64,000 nucleotides of DNA from Marinobacterium zhoushanense (GCF_014641945.1 NZ_BMIJ01000001.1:62001-126000), one strand, 5' to 3'. Shown: positions 17,669 through 27,231, counted from the first letter of the stretch. The notes: generated by a model not told the origin, from the sequence alone. Made by a program: numbers and translations.

Positions 17669-17728
17669 ATCCGTTACCTGGTCGATGGCTGAACGCTCCT
17701 GCGACTATACCAGAGAGCAGGCAACGGG

Positions 17729-18199
17729 CTAGGCCAGTGTTTTTTCCATCAGCCAGTTGATCAGCGTCACACCGTTGCGCTCGACCTCATTTTCCGCCAG
17801 TACGACGAACCCCTGGCGTTCAAAGAAGGGCCTGGCCACGTGAGAAGCGTGCACAGACAACCGAGTCAGGCCCTCTGCACGCGCACGCTGCTCCAGCCAG
17901 GTATACAGCGCGCCAGCCACGCCTCGACGCTGATAGTCGCTGTGGGTATAGATCCAATCGATGTAGCCATCGGGCTCCATGGCTGCAAAACCTACCGCCT
18001 CGCCATCGATCTCAGCCACCTGCACGGAGTGCGCGTCGAAACGTTCACGCCAGTGCAGATAGTCAATCGGCAGCTGAGCCCAGGCGTTTATCTCCTGTAG
18101 GGAGTAATAGCGAGCGTCGATCGCATGCACACTGTTATAGAAGATATCGGTCAAACGCCAAGCGTCGATCGGCTTGTAGGATCTGAGGTGAATCGCCAT
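17729..18199 (-). CDS. GNAT family N-acetyltransferase
   Basis: 156 residues from the ATG at 18199, which has a near-perfect GGAGGTGAT site; a longer reading from 18298 has no family support. One GNAT domain is present, with acetyl-CoA loop YQRRGVAGALYTWLEQRA (Q/R-x-x-G-x-G/A) and a final FFERQGFVVLAENEVERNGVTLINWLMEK segment. The acceptor substrate cannot be deduced. Confidence 0.85.
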   Translation of the reverse strand: MAIHLRSYKPIDAWRLTDIFYNSVHAIDARYYSLQEINAWAQLPIDYLHWRERFDAHSVQVAEIDGEAVGFAAMEPDGYIDWIYTHSDYQRRGVAGALYTWLEQRARAEGLTRLSVHASHVARPFFERQGFVVLAENEVERNGVTLINWLMEKTLA

Positions 18200-18230
18200 C
18201 AGATCACCTCCCCCGTCGTCGACAAACCGG

Positions 18231-18569
18231 TTAGATCTCCGACTCGATAAGTTTGCACTCCAGCACTCCCTGCTGCCCCACGTCCTCGGTAACCTCATGA
18301 AGCGTGGAGCGCGCCGTCCACAGCCCCATCTTCACCTCTTGCCAGATATTGTAGTTCCGTCCTCTTTGAGCGTCGATGATAATGCGAGCAGTGTTTTCGG
18401 TCTGCGAGTTAACCCCAGGCTGGACGGACTCTACCGTCCGGCAAAAATAGGTCCTGGACCCGGCATTACCAGCCACACGACCGTGCAGAGCCACCAGCAC
18501 CGCCAGTGCACCACCGAATGCATTCTTACGAGGATAATATCCGCCTGTCACTGTTTGAGCCTGAACCAC
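18231..18569 (-). CDS. Possible small exported protein, unrecognised
   Basis: An open frame of up to 112 residues just upstream of the GNAT gene on the same strand. The N-terminal third has a short hydrophobic run (GGALAVLVALHG) that could be a weak signal sequence. The rest (NYNIWQEVKMGLW, EVTEDVGQQGVLECKL) is mixed and faintly like surface-adhesin-type small proteins. No good ribosome binding site precedes the Met and I recognise no family. It may be non-coding. Confidence 0.3.
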   Translation of the reverse strand: MVQAQTVTGGYYPRKNAFGGALAVLVALHGRVAGNAGSRTYFCRTVESVQPGVNSQTENTARIIIDAQRGRNYNIWQEVKMGLWTARSTLHEVTEDVGQQGVLECKLIESEI

Positions 18570-18800
18570 ACCGGAGCTCTAGATATATGAATCTGAAACA
18601 GATTACGTGTTCCACTAGCACAAAACCGGCTCGGGTTTGGGTCGTGAACTATAGTCTAGGTATCTCATTCGGAGCTGGTGGTCCCGTTTGCCGCTATCCA
18701 AACCCGGCCACCTGGAATACTCAGGGAGCGGACTGAAAACAAGCCAACCGCGGGTCAAAACGTTCCATGCTTGGCCCGCGTGGACGCGGGTAAGCGCCAG

Positions 18801-20024
18801 ATGAAAGATATCCTGTTGGGCGTCACCTTCTTTACGGGTATCGTCCTGATATTCGTCTTCGCGATACTGGTGGCGAGACGCTATTTGATACCGTCCGGCG
18901 GTGTACGGATTCGGGTCAACGACAAAAAAACGCTGAATATACCAGTCGGGGACAAGCTGCTTGGCGCTCTGGACAAAGAGGGTATTCGCCTGTCATCAGC
19001 CTGTGGCGGCAAGGGTATCTGCAGCCAATGCAAGGTGCAGGTGGTATCGGGACGAAGCTCAGTGCTACCGGCCGAGCAGGACCGGCTCAGCCTGAGGGAG
19101 ATACGTGATGGCACCCGGCTAGCCTGCCAGATGACCGTGCACGACGACCTCGAACTACAGGTGCCGGACGATGTGTTCGGGGTCAAACACTGGCACTGCC
19201 AACTTAAATCCAGCCGTTGCGTCGGCACGCTGATGAAGGAGATCACCCTGGCACTGCCAGAGGGCGAATCCCTCGACTTTCGCGCCGGCTCCTACATCCA
19301 GGCCACCTGCCCCCCCTATCAGGTCAAATACAGCGACTTCGATATAGATGAACGCTACCACGAGGAGTGGGAACGCCTTGGCCTTTGGCAACTCGAGTCT
19401 AGTGCCGACGAACCTCACAGTAGAGCCTATTCGATGGCCAACTATGTCGACGAAAAAGGCGTTGTGGTACTGGTCGTCCGCTTGGCCACGCCGCCCCCCA
19501 AGGCAGCCGACGGTGTGCCCCCGGGTATCGTCTCCTCCTACATGTACAGTCTGAAGCCGGGTGATGAGGTGGAGATCGCAGGTCCCTTTGGCGAGTTTTT
19601 CGCCGAGGATTCCGACCACGAGATGATCTTCATCGGCGGCGGCGCCGGCATGGCACCGATGCGCTCGCATATCTTCGATCAGCTCAAACGACTCGATTCA
19701 AAGCGCAAGATCAGCTTCTGGTATGGCGCCAGGAACTGCCGCGAGATGTTCTACGTCGAGGATTTCGACCAGCTGCAGCAGGAGCACGACAACTTCAGCT
19801 GGTACGTGGCACTGTCGGACCCACGTCCAGAGGAGGAGTGGCAGGGCGATACCGGTTTCATCCACGAAGTCCTGTATGACCGCTATCTCGGCGAACATCC
19901 GAATCCGGAAGATTGCGAGTACTACCTCTGCGGCCCGCCACCGATGCTGAAGGCGGTGCTCAAAATGCTCGATAGCCTGGGTGTCGATGCCGAGAACATC
20001 CGCTACGACGACTTTGGTGGTTAA
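18801..20024 (+). CDS. nqrF: NqrF-type NADH:quinone oxidoreductase (Na+-translocating) FAD/2Fe-2S subunit, unlinked to nqrABCDE
   Basis: 407 residues. One N-terminal membrane helix (about 3-25) is followed by a 2Fe-2S ferredoxin domain with ligands Cys68, Cys74, Cys77 and Cys109. The C-terminal FAD/NADH reductase domain has the flavin motif RAYSMAN, the NAD loop GGGAGMAPMRSHIFDQL and CGPPPML near the end. In the Na+-NQR complex NqrF takes electrons from NADH. Here nqrA-E are absent on both sides, so this is either a second copy or a lone NADH reductase for another membrane acceptor. The start at 18801 places the membrane helix at residue 3, as usual for NqrF. Confidence 0.9.
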   Translation: MKDILLGVTFFTGIVLIFVFAILVARRYLIPSGGVRIRVNDKKTLNIPVGDKLLGALDKEGIRLSSACGGKGICSQCKVQVVSGRSSVLPAEQDRLSLREIRDGTRLACQMTVHDDLELQVPDDVFGVKHWHCQLKSSRCVGTLMKEITLALPEGESLDFRAGSYIQATCPPYQVKYSDFDIDERYHEEWERLGLWQLESSADEPHSRAYSMANYVDEKGVVVLVVRLATPPPKAADGVPPGIVSSYMYSLKPGDEVEIAGPFGEFFAEDSDHEMIFIGGGAGMAPMRSHIFDQLKRLDSKRKISFWYGARNCREMFYVEDFDQLQQEHDNFSWYVALSDPRPEEEWQGDTGFIHEVLYDRYLGEHPNPEDCEYYLCGPPPMLKAVLKMLDSLGVDAENIRYDDFGG

Positions 20025-20061
20025 AGCGGGGGCTAACTGGACTGCGAGCCGGCATCCCGTT

Positions 20062-20505
20062 TCATGACAGGTAACAGGCGACCGCCAGGTTGAGGATGAT
20101 CAGCAGCGTCCAGAACCCGTGCGTGACCCAGGCCAGGCCATTGCGCGAGTACAGATGACGATTGGACTCCCAGCCCGCCCCTTCAGGTAGCTGCAGCAGC
20201 ATTTCCACACGTTCGATGTACAGCGAAATGCCCCTGATCCGCTGATCCTGAACGATCCACTTCGCCATGAAAAACAGCGCCAGCAGCAACGGCAGCCATA
20301 CCGCCAGATCCAGGCGGTAGATTCCGCTCTCCTGGCCTGTGTTGTGCGTTAACAGCCATGCCCAGAGACCACCGATGCTGAGTAGACCATAGCGCATATC
20401 ATTCTCCACGCGCAGCACACGGGCCTGGATATCCTCGCGCCGCGACTCCATCTCCTTGCTCAGAAATTCGATATGCCGTTCATCCATCGTCCTTTTCCAC
20501 TCCAT
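20062..20505 (-). CDS. Conserved membrane protein of unknown function
   Basis: 147 residues. A charged N-terminal helix (about 1-38, rich in Glu/Arg and possibly coiled-coil) precedes membrane segments at about 40-55 (LLSIGGLWAWLLTH), 66-84 (LAVWLPLLLALFFMAKWIV) and 126-146 (HGFWTLLIILNLAVACYL). I do not recognise the family. It sits alone between nqrF (convergent) and the divergent Mut7-C gene. Met7 (20487) is an alternative start. Confidence 0.7.
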   Translation of the reverse strand: MEWKRTMDERHIEFLSKEMESRREDIQARVLRVENDMRYGLLSIGGLWAWLLTHNTGQESGIYRLDLAVWLPLLLALFFMAKWIVQDQRIRGISLYIERVEMLLQLPEGAGWESNRHLYSRNGLAWVTHGFWTLLIILNLAVACYLS

Positions 20506-20603
20506 TGAAGACCGCCGATCCTTATTTCACCATCCACGATTATAAGGTGCCACATGCACTATAGTGAGAATCACCACCGGAACCCATCTTTGTCGGCCCC
20601 CGC

Positions 20604-21392
20604 ATGAGCAAGCAAACCGCCCGGCTCCGCTTCTACGCCGAGCTGAACGACTTCCTGCCCAAGGCACAGCAGATGCGCGACCAGTACTGTCAGTTCGTCG
20701 CACCGGCACCGGTTCGACATCTGATCGAGCTATGCGGTGTACCCCATACTGAAGTGGAGTTGATCCTGATCGATGGCCGCTCAGTAGACCTGGAGCAAAG
20801 GGTCAAGGGTGGCGAGCGGATCAGCGTCTATCCCTGCTTCGAACGCCTGGATATCGCCCCACTGCTCCGGGTGCGCCCCACCCCATTACGCAACATCCGC
20901 TTTATCGCCGACGCTCATCTCGGGCGTCTGGTGCGCGATCTGCGTATGCTCGGCTTCGACACCCTGTACAACCCGGAGTGGGATGACGCCGAACTGGCCA
21001 GGATCAGTGCCGAGCAGCACCGCATCCTGCTGACCCGTGACCGGGCGCTGCTGATGCGACGCGAGATCACCCACGGCTGCTACCTGCGCCATCGGCCCCA
21101 CCCGGTCATGCTGGAAGGGCTGATCCAGCGGCTGGACCTGTGCACATCGATCGATCCCTTCTGTCGCTGCATACGCTGCAATGGTCACGTATCCGCAGCA
21201 AGCGAGGAGGAGGTAACAAACAACCTGCCGCCGGACCGTAGCGGCATCCAACCGCCCTTCTATCGCTGCGACGACTGCCGCCAGGTGTACTGGGAAGGCA
21301 GTCACTACCAAGCCATGCTGGGCAAGATCGCCCGGCTCTGCCCGCAACGCGCGTCCCGCTACAACCCCGATACAGATTTCAACCGACACTGA
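20604..21392 (+). CDS. Mut7-C RNase domain protein with N-terminal ubiquitin-like domain
   Basis: 262 residues. Residues about 1-85 match the Mut7-C-associated ubiquitin-like (ThiS/MoaD fold) domain. Residues about 95-250 form the Mut7-C (PIN-like) domain with RFIADAHLGRLVRDLRMLGFD, the acidic active-site region and a C-terminal zinc ribbon (CRCIRCNGH ... YRCDDCRQVYW). Mut7-C domains are predicted RNases; the bacterial substrate is unknown. It is followed by yejK. Confidence 0.85.
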   Translation: MSKQTARLRFYAELNDFLPKAQQMRDQYCQFVAPAPVRHLIELCGVPHTEVELILIDGRSVDLEQRVKGGERISVYPCFERLDIAPLLRVRPTPLRNIRFIADAHLGRLVRDLRMLGFDTLYNPEWDDAELARISAEQHRILLTRDRALLMRREITHGCYLRHRPHPVMLEGLIQRLDLCTSIDPFCRCIRCNGHVSAASEEEVTNNLPPDRSGIQPPFYRCDDCRQVYWEGSHYQAMLGKIARLCPQRASRYNPDTDFNRH

Positions 21393-21394
21393 GG

Positions 21395-21400
21395 TATAAT
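21395..21400 (+). promoter_or_regulatory. TATAAT -10 element upstream of yejK
   Basis: An exact TATAAT lies directly after the Mut7-C gene stop and 34 bp before the yejK ATG. No good -35 is visible at 16-18 bp, so it is only a likely promoter element. Confidence 0.4.
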
Positions 21401-21433
21401 CGCGCCCCTGTTCAAACCGCAGCAGGAGCGTTC

Positions 21434-22417
21434 ATGTCCGTCAGCCAAGCGATCATCCACCGCCTGACCCGCGAAAGCGGCGACAAATCCTACAGCCTCA
21501 GCGACAAACCGCTGGAGGTCAGCGACAACGCCGCGAGCCTGCTCAGCGAGATCAAGCCGCTGTTCGCCCGCCGCGCCAGCAAGCGCTACGGCTGTTTTAC
21601 CGACGAGGGTGCCGGAGTGTTCAAGGGGCTGGTGGTGAACTGGCTCGGCGATACGCTGAACCTGGTTTCCTTCAGCCAGAAAGCGATCGAGTACCTGGCG
21701 ATTGCACTGGAGGAGCAGGACGTGGAGAGCGACGGCTACTGGCTGTTTGCCGTCGACGAGCAGGAGGCCGGGCGCATCCTCTGGCTGGCTCAGCTGCGCC
21801 AGTTCGACGGCCTGGCGATCAATGGTGATAACCGTCCCCAGCCTAGCGAGTACCTGGACTTCTCCAAGATGGGGTTCTGCGCCAGCCTGAACCTGGACCA
21901 GGTCAACCAGCCCGGCGAGAAGAAGTACCTGACCGTCAGCTTCGGCTTCGGCGACCGGCCGATGCAGGGGCTGATGCTCGATTTCGTCTGTTTCACCGAT
22001 ACCGTGAACACCACCGAAGATACCGAGCGTTTCATGGCGATAGTGGACGACTACAGCCGCGACATGCCGGAGGAGAATGCCAAACGCTACCGCAAGGAAG
22101 TGGCCGAGTACTGCATGGAACAGGGCAAAAATGGCGAAACGGTGAACTACCGCGAACTGTCCGGCGAGATTGAGAGTCAGGCCCCCACCGGACTGGACCG
22201 CTATATCGAGGAACGGGCGCCGGAGATCAAGGAGTCCTTCATCCCCGACCGCAACAGCCTCAAGCGCTACATCCGCTACAGCGGGCGCAGCCGCGATGTC
22301 TCAATCAGTTTCTCCAACGAGTCGCTGGGCAAGAACATCACCTTCAACCCGAACAACAATACCCTGACCCTGTCAGAGCTGCCTGCCGCACTGGTCAAGC
22401 AGCTCAAGGGGGAATAA
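21434..22417 (+). CDS. yejK: Nucleoid-associated protein YejK/NdpA
   Basis: 327 residues, close to the 335 of the E. coli protein. The N-terminal MSVSQAIIHRLTRE and the C-terminal SVSFSNESLGKNITFNPNNNTLTL regions are recognisable for the NdpA family, which binds DNA in the nucleoid. A good AGGAG site precedes the ATG. It converges with the NhaC gene 17 bp away. Confidence 0.88.
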   Translation: MSVSQAIIHRLTRESGDKSYSLSDKPLEVSDNAASLLSEIKPLFARRASKRYGCFTDEGAGVFKGLVVNWLGDTLNLVSFSQKAIEYLAIALEEQDVESDGYWLFAVDEQEAGRILWLAQLRQFDGLAINGDNRPQPSEYLDFSKMGFCASLNLDQVNQPGEKKYLTVSFGFGDRPMQGLMLDFVCFTDTVNTTEDTERFMAIVDDYSRDMPEENAKRYRKEVAEYCMEQGKNGETVNYRELSGEIESQAPTGLDRYIEERAPEIKESFIPDRNSLKRYIRYSGRSRDVSISFSNESLGKNITFNPNNNTLTLSELPAALVKQLKGE

Positions 22418-22434
22418 AAGGTAAAGCGCGGCCA

Positions 22435-23769
22435 TCAGGCGACAGCGTCCGCTGCCTGCACGCTGCGCGATTTTGGAAAGCCGACCAGAATCGCGGCCAG
22501 GGCCACCAGGCCCAACAGCCAGCAATAGTGGATGCTGCCGATCAGCTGCAGCGGCGACAGCTTGGCGATGGAGGCCGCCAGCAGCACCTGGGCACCGTAG
22601 GGGATCAGCCCCTGTACCACGCAGCTGAAGATATCGATCAGGCTGGCACTGCGACGCGGGTCCACATCGTGACGCTCGGCGATATCCTTGGCCAGGGAAC
22701 CTGCGAGCAGGATCGCCACCGTGTTGTTGGCTGTACAGAGGTTGGTCAATGACACCGCCGCCGCGATGCTCAGCTCGCCACTGCGACGCCCCGGCTCACG
22801 CTTACCCATCCTGCTGATACGGTCGATCAGATTGGAAACCCAGGCGAGTCCGCCCTGAGTCTTCATCAGCAGCCCCAAGCCACCGATCAGCAACGACAGG
22901 ATCAGGATCTCCTGCATACCGGTGTAACCGGCATAGATATCCTTGGACCACTGGGCCACGCTGTACTCCGGCACCAGCGCCAAGCCGACGCCTCCGGCAA
23001 GCAGTATGCCGACAAACAGCACCAGCATCACATTGACGCCCAGCACGGCCAACACCAGCACTGCCACATAGGGCAGTACGCGAATCAGCTCGTAATCACC
23101 GGGGGCTTCAACCCGGGCGGCACTGCTCTGCAGCCAGAGCCAGACCAGCGTCAGCAGAGCCGCCGGTAGCGCGATCCTGAAGTTCAGACGGAACTTGTCA
23201 CGCATGGCGCAGCCCTGGGTGCGGGTGGCGGCGATGGTGGTATCGGAGATGATCGACAGGTTGTCGCCAAACATGGCACCGCCGATCACCGTAGCCACGG
23301 TCAACGGCAACGACAGCGCGGTGGCATCGGCAACGCCCACGGCGATTGGCGCAATCGCGGCGATGGTGCCCATCGACGTGCCCATGGAGGTGGCGACAAA
23401 CGCGGTAATGACAAACAGACCCGGCAAAACCAGCTCGGGCGGGATTACGCTGAGGCCGAAGTTAACGGTGGCATCGACACCACCTACTGCCTTGGCCACG
23501 CTGGCAAATGCACCGGCCAGCAGATAGATCAGCACCATGGTGATGATGGTGTTGTCGCCGACACCGCTGATAAAGGTGTTGATCCGCTCGTTAAGCGGGC
23601 CGCGCGCCAGCAGGATCGCCAGCACAATAGCGGGCAGAATCGCCACCGGAGCCGAGATCTGGTAGAAAGCGAAATCGACACCCTGGGCTTGATACCAGAG
23701 ACCGCTACCGACAAAAAACAACAGAAATAGCGCAAGCGGAGCCAGCGCCAGTGGAGAGGGTTTCGTCAT
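22435..23769 (-). CDS. NhaC-family Na+/H+ antiporter-like transporter
   Basis: 444 residues from Met at 23769, where the first hydrophobic helix begins (LALAPLALFLLFFVGSG). About 11-12 membrane segments are seen. Family hallmarks include FVATSMGTSMGTIAAIAPIAVG and GGAMFGDNLSIISDTTIAA. Members exchange Na+ for H+ or amino-acid-like substrates; the exact ion is not readable from sequence. A 20-residue upstream extension to 23829 is possible but lacks hydrophobic character. Confidence 0.85.
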   Translation of the reverse strand: MTKPSPLALAPLALFLLFFVGSGLWYQAQGVDFAFYQISAPVAILPAIVLAILLARGPLNERINTFISGVGDNTIITMVLIYLLAGAFASVAKAVGGVDATVNFGLSVIPPELVLPGLFVITAFVATSMGTSMGTIAAIAPIAVGVADATALSLPLTVATVIGGAMFGDNLSIISDTTIAATRTQGCAMRDKFRLNFRIALPAALLTLVWLWLQSSAARVEAPGDYELIRVLPYVAVLVLAVLGVNVMLVLFVGILLAGGVGLALVPEYSVAQWSKDIYAGYTGMQEILILSLLIGGLGLLMKTQGGLAWVSNLIDRISRMGKREPGRRSGELSIAAAVSLTNLCTANNTVAILLAGSLAKDIAERHDVDPRRSASLIDIFSCVVQGLIPYGAQVLLAASIAKLSPLQLIGSIHYCWLLGLVALAAILVGFPKSRSVQAADAVA

Positions 23770-23915
23770 CTTGAACTGTACCTTGGATAGAGACCAAGCC
23801 GGATAAAGCCAGGTTTTTAGCATGGGCATCCGGGGTCTTCCGGATTAATCAGACCAGGCATTATACAGAAAGCAGTTAATTTAACTAAGAATACAGAACA
23901 GAAAACGTCCAACAC

Positions 23916-24386
23916 TCAATTCGCATGGCTGAACCGCCCGCGCCGGGCGCTGGCCAGAAGCTCAAAAAATCCGGCAGTACGCACCCTGAGCAAAGTACGG
24001 TGATCGCCCGCTTCGAAGCAGACCCAGGCCAGGCTCTCCAGCTCGTAATCGACCAGGGTTTGGATCCCATAAGCGGGGCCGATCGCCGGTATGGCGCCAC
24101 GTTCGCAATCGGGGAAGTAACCACCACTCTCCTCCTCGTCTGCTAACACCAGGTCTCGATCCAGTTCCTTGGATACGGCATGCTGGTCAACCCAGGCATC
24201 CGCCGGTATCACAACCAGAACCACACCCTCGACATCCTGCATCAGCACCGCCTTGGCCAGGTGGCCCTCATCGACCGGCGTCGCTTCTGCGGTTTCGTGG
24301 CTGGACTCGGTGAGTGGATGGGTCAGCACTTCATAGTCGACGCCCCGACCCTGGATATAACTCTTCAGCGTGGCAGCCATGGTCAT
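23916..24386 (-). CDS. YbaK/aminoacyl-tRNA deacylase-domain protein
   Basis: 156 residues of the YbaK/ProX fold. It has the N-terminal HPLTESSHETAEA segment, LAKAVLMQDVEGVVLVVIPA with the conserved lysine, and DCERGAIPAIGPAYG. Relatives hydrolyse mischarged aminoacyl-tRNAs such as Cys-tRNA(Pro). The substrate preference of this free-standing form is unknown. It stands alone between NhaC and the AraC regulator, all on the minus strand. Confidence 0.85.
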   Translation of the reverse strand: MTMAATLKSYIQGRGVDYEVLTHPLTESSHETAEATPVDEGHLAKAVLMQDVEGVVLVVIPADAWVDQHAVSKELDRDLVLADEEESGGYFPDCERGAIPAIGPAYGIQTLVDYELESLAWVCFEAGDHRTLLRVRTAGFFELLASARRGRFSHAN

Positions 24387-24474
24387 GACGGTTCCCCTCT
24401 GGCAGTGATCTCTATTACCAGTCTATGCCATCCCGCCACATCCTCAACTCAACGAGTCCGGCTCAGTTGCCCCC

Positions 24475-25356
24475 TCACTTCAGCGGCAGCAGGAGATCGG
24501 TCACCAGCTCATGTTCCGGCGTATCCGTCACCAGATTGTGGTACAGAAAAAACAGCGGGAAGTCGCGCAGCTCCTCGCCACTCTCCGGCAGCCACTGCCG
24601 ATACAGGTAGTAGGCGCACTCGCCCAACCCCATATGCGGGCCGACATGACGCAAGCGGGCACAGCGCCCCGCCGGGATCACCTTGTTAATCACGCCCTGT
24701 GGGTTCTCCGGCACCGGCTCTACCACCTCGCCGCAGAGATCGAAGCGAAACTGCTCCGGCTCCGTCGTGTTCGGGTCGTCATAGGCGATACCGAAATTGT
24801 CGCTGCTCGCCACCGGCGACAGGCCCGTACTCTTGCGCCAGTCGATAAACACCTTGACCGAGTCGTTGACCAACGCCGGACTGCCGCGATGTTCCAATAC
24901 TGCCACCCGGGTCTCCTCAAACTCGATAATATCCACGTCCATTTCCTGTCTCCGCTCTCTTTTCTGGAATTGATAGCGCTCCGTCCAAATGTGCCATGCC
25001 GGGCTGCGCCGAAATTGAGAGGGGGTTTGGCCAAACGCCTTCTTGAACGCCCGGGAAAAGGATTCCGGGTTCTCAAACCCGGCGTCCAGTGCGATCTCGA
25101 TCACCGGCTGCTGCTCGACGAACACCAGACGATAAGAAGCGCGCTTAAGCCGCAGCAGCTGTACATAGCGCGACACATTGACGCCGGTGTAGGCGGCAAA
25201 CTGACGGTGAAAATGAAACTTGGAGAAGCTCGCCACCTGGCTTAGCTGCTCCACGCTCAATGGTTCATCCAGGTGTCGGTCGATATAGTCGAATACCCTT
25301 TGAAACCTGTCGTCGTACTGTGTCGCTACTATGTCGTTCACGGCTATCCCTCTCAT
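24475..25356 (-). CDS. AraC-family regulator with C-terminal GyrI-like ligand-binding domain
   Basis: 293 residues. The two AraC helix-turn-helix motifs are at the N-terminus (about 10-115; LSQVASFSKFHFHRQFAAYTG and IALDAGFENPESFSRAFKKAFG). A GyrI/Rob-type small-molecule-binding domain (about 140-293) follows, with ARLRHVGPHMGLGECAYYLYRQWLPESGE. This architecture usually senses hydrophobic drugs or metabolites. No efflux pump is adjacent. Confidence 0.88.
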   Translation of the reverse strand: MRGIAVNDIVATQYDDRFQRVFDYIDRHLDEPLSVEQLSQVASFSKFHFHRQFAAYTGVNVSRYVQLLRLKRASYRLVFVEQQPVIEIALDAGFENPESFSRAFKKAFGQTPSQFRRSPAWHIWTERYQFQKRERRQEMDVDIIEFEETRVAVLEHRGSPALVNDSVKVFIDWRKSTGLSPVASSDNFGIAYDDPNTTEPEQFRFDLCGEVVEPVPENPQGVINKVIPAGRCARLRHVGPHMGLGECAYYLYRQWLPESGEELRDFPLFFLYHNLVTDTPEHELVTDLLLPLK

Positions 25357-25479
25357 GCGGAGCCAGTGTGCCCGTCCCTCGAGCCGGCTTCTTGACCGAT
25401 CTTGCGCAATTGACCGGCAACTCAGGTAGAGAAGGAGTCACCGATAGATACCCGCCGAGACTCGATTAGCGAGATTGTC

Positions 25480-25485
25480 TATAAT
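25480..25485 (+). promoter_or_regulatory. TATAAT -10 element upstream of pyrC
   Basis: TATAAT lies 48 bp before the pyrC start codon with no convincing -35. It is the only promoter-like hexamer seen in the divergent region. Confidence 0.4.
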
Positions 25486-25532
25486 CACTGCCGCTCTATA
25501 CATACACTTGGACACTGCACTGGAATAGCCCC

Positions 25533-26570
25533 ATGACCGAACGCCTGACCCTGACCCGCCCCGACGACTGGCACCTTCACCTGCGTGACGGTGCAGTGCT
25601 CGAACACATCGTACCGGCCACAGCACGTCAGATGGGTCGGGCCATTGTCATGCCCAACCTGAAGCCCCCCGTGGTCAACGCCGAACAGGCCCTGGCCTAT
25701 CGCGAGCGCATTCTGGCACAGGTTCCCGAAGGTATTGTCTTCGAACCGCTGATGACCCTGTACCTGACCGACAACACCACCCCGGCGATGATTGCCGAGG
25801 CCGCGGCCACCGGTAAAATCGCGGCGGTGAAGCTCTACCCGGCCGGCGCTACCACCAACTCCGACTCGGGTGTCACCGATCTGGGTAAACTTGATGCAGT
25901 CTGCGATGCCCTGGCCGAGCATGGCATGCCGCTGCTGGTGCATGGCGAAGTCACCCACAGCGATGTCGATATCTTCGACCGTGAGAAGCGTTTTCTGGAT
26001 GAGATTCTGACACCGCTGGCGGGACGCCACAGCAATATGAAGCTGGTGGTCGAGCATATCACCACCGGCGACGCGGCCGCATTCGTTAACGCCCATGGCG
26101 ACAATGTGGCGGCCACCATCACCGTGCAGCACCTGGCCTATAACCGCAACCACATGTTGGTCGGCGGTATTCGCCCGCACCTGTTCTGTCTGCCGATCCT
26201 CAAGCGCAACGTTCACCAGCAGGCGCTGAAGGACGCGGTGGTCAGCGGCAGCAGCAAGTTCTTCCTCGGCACCGACTCTGCTCCGCACGCCAAGGGCGCC
26301 AAGGAGAGCGCCTGCGGTTGTGCCGGCTGCTACAGCGCCTACGCAGCGATCGAGCTCTACGCCGAGATCTTCGAAGACCTGGGCATTCTCGACAAGCTGG
26401 AAGGTTTCGCCAGCCATTACGGCGCCGACTTCTACGGTCGTCCGCGCAACACGGACAGCATCACGCTGGTCAAGACCCCTTGGGAAGTGCCGGCCGAGAT
26501 GCCGTTCGGTGACGACATCATCGTACCGCTACGCGCAGGCGAAACCCTGCGTTGGAAACTGGAAGGCTAA
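25533..26570 (+). CDS. pyrC: Dihydroorotase
   Basis: 345 residues, typical of the class II proteobacterial enzyme. Zinc ligands appear in DWHLHLRDG near residue 14, and the carbamylated lysine in [13 protein letters not shown]. Further His ligands occur in LLVHGEVT and LVVEHITTG, and the catalytic Asp in FLGTDSAPH. It closes N-carbamoyl-aspartate to dihydroorotate in pyrimidine synthesis. A strong hairpin follows immediately. Confidence 0.94.
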   Translation: MTERLTLTRPDDWHLHLRDGAVLEHIVPATARQMGRAIVMPNLKPPVVNAEQALAYRERILAQVPEGIVFEPLMTLYLTDNTTPAMIAEAAATGKIAAVKLYPAGATTNSDSGVTDLGKLDAVCDALAEHGMPLLVHGEVTHSDVDIFDREKRFLDEILTPLAGRHSNMKLVVEHITTGDAAAFVNAHGDNVAATITVQHLAYNRNHMLVGGIRPHLFCLPILKRNVHQQALKDAVVSGSSKFFLGTDSAPHAKGAKESACGCAGCYSAYAAIELYAEIFEDLGILDKLEGFASHYGADFYGRPRNTDSITLVKTPWEVPAEMPFGDDIIVPLRAGETLRWKLEG

Positions 26571-26579
26571 TCAACAGTG

Positions 26580-26846
26580 CTATTCACCGCCCTGTTTGGT
26601 GGGCGGTGAATGGCTGTTCTCGTCGGTCGCTCCCAGACGGTTAAGCGCGGCCAGTATATCGCCCAGCCGGCTATCCTGTACGCCGGCCATATTCTCCTCC
26701 TCCGCGACCTCCCGCTCGCGGGCATCGAACTCCCAACGCCGCAGGATCTTGATCTTCTCCTCCCGGCTGAGCGACGCCTCTTCCAGGACATCCCCCGGTT
26801 CATCAAATACCTGTGCCGGATCCATCAATGCCTGGTCGATGTTCAT
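26580..26846 (-). CDS. Conserved small hypothetical protein
   Basis: 88 residues from the second of two adjacent ATGs, which has AGGAGG at correct spacing. It is highly charged and helical (EEASLSREEKIKILRRWEFDAREREVAEEEN) with no membrane segment. Similar short proteins occur widely in gammaproteobacteria without an assigned role. It lies 32 bp downstream of the DUF5062-like gene in the same direction and may share its transcript. Confidence 0.75.
   Translation of the reverse strand: MNIDQALMDPAQVFDEPGDVLEEASLSREEKIKILRRWEFDAREREVAEEENMAGVQDSRLGDILAALNRLGATDENSHSPPTKQGGE
26582..26611. terminator. Terminator-like hairpin after pyrC, inside the end of the convergent gene
   Basis: An 11-bp perfect stem ATTCACCGCCC / GGGCGGTGAAT with an 8-nt loop starts 12 bp after the pyrC stop and overlaps the last codons of the convergent small gene. 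There is no long T-run on either strand. Confidence 0.6.
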
Positions 26847-26878
26847 CATTCCTCCTCGCCCTGATGACAGGGGCACAT

Positions 26879-27112
26879 TTAGAGATGCGACGCCCAAAGC
26901 GCCAAGCGATGACGCATGGTTTGCTGGGAGACCTGCTCCTCCGGCATCGGCTGGATCACCTTGTCATGCACCAGCAGGCGATAGATGTATTCGATCTTGA
27001 GGTCGGCGGAGTCACCCGGCTCGAATACCACCGCGCCGCGTTCCTCGCCATACCTGACACCCTCGGCAATCGCTTTCTTGACCAGCTCCTTCTCGTTCTT
27101 CAGTTTTTTCAT
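26879..27112 (-). CDS. Small protein resembling the DUF5062 family
   Basis: 77 residues, basic and soluble. MKKLKNEKELVKKAIAEG at the start and YRLLVHDKVIQPMPEEQV in the middle look like DUF5062 proteins of Vibrio and oceanospirilla; the family name is from memory. A GAGGT site precedes the ATG. Function unknown. Confidence 0.72.
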   Translation of the reverse strand: MKKLKNEKELVKKAIAEGVRYGEERGAVVFEPGDSADLKIEYIYRLLVHDKVIQPMPEEQVSQQTMRHRLALWASHL

Positions 27113-27231
27113 CTTCTACCTCGTCCGGCCGATGCTTTCAGTTAGGATAGTCGATATGTCACCGGACAGATGAGCATAGAAGATGTACTATGCTGTTAAG
27201 TCCATCAAGTGAATGAAATCAAACCGATAGC

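Noticed and set aside
18297..18590. 97-residue plus-strand frame upstream of nqrF
   Set aside because: Its composition is that of a shadow frame and it has no ribosome binding site; the minus-strand frame is kept only at low confidence.
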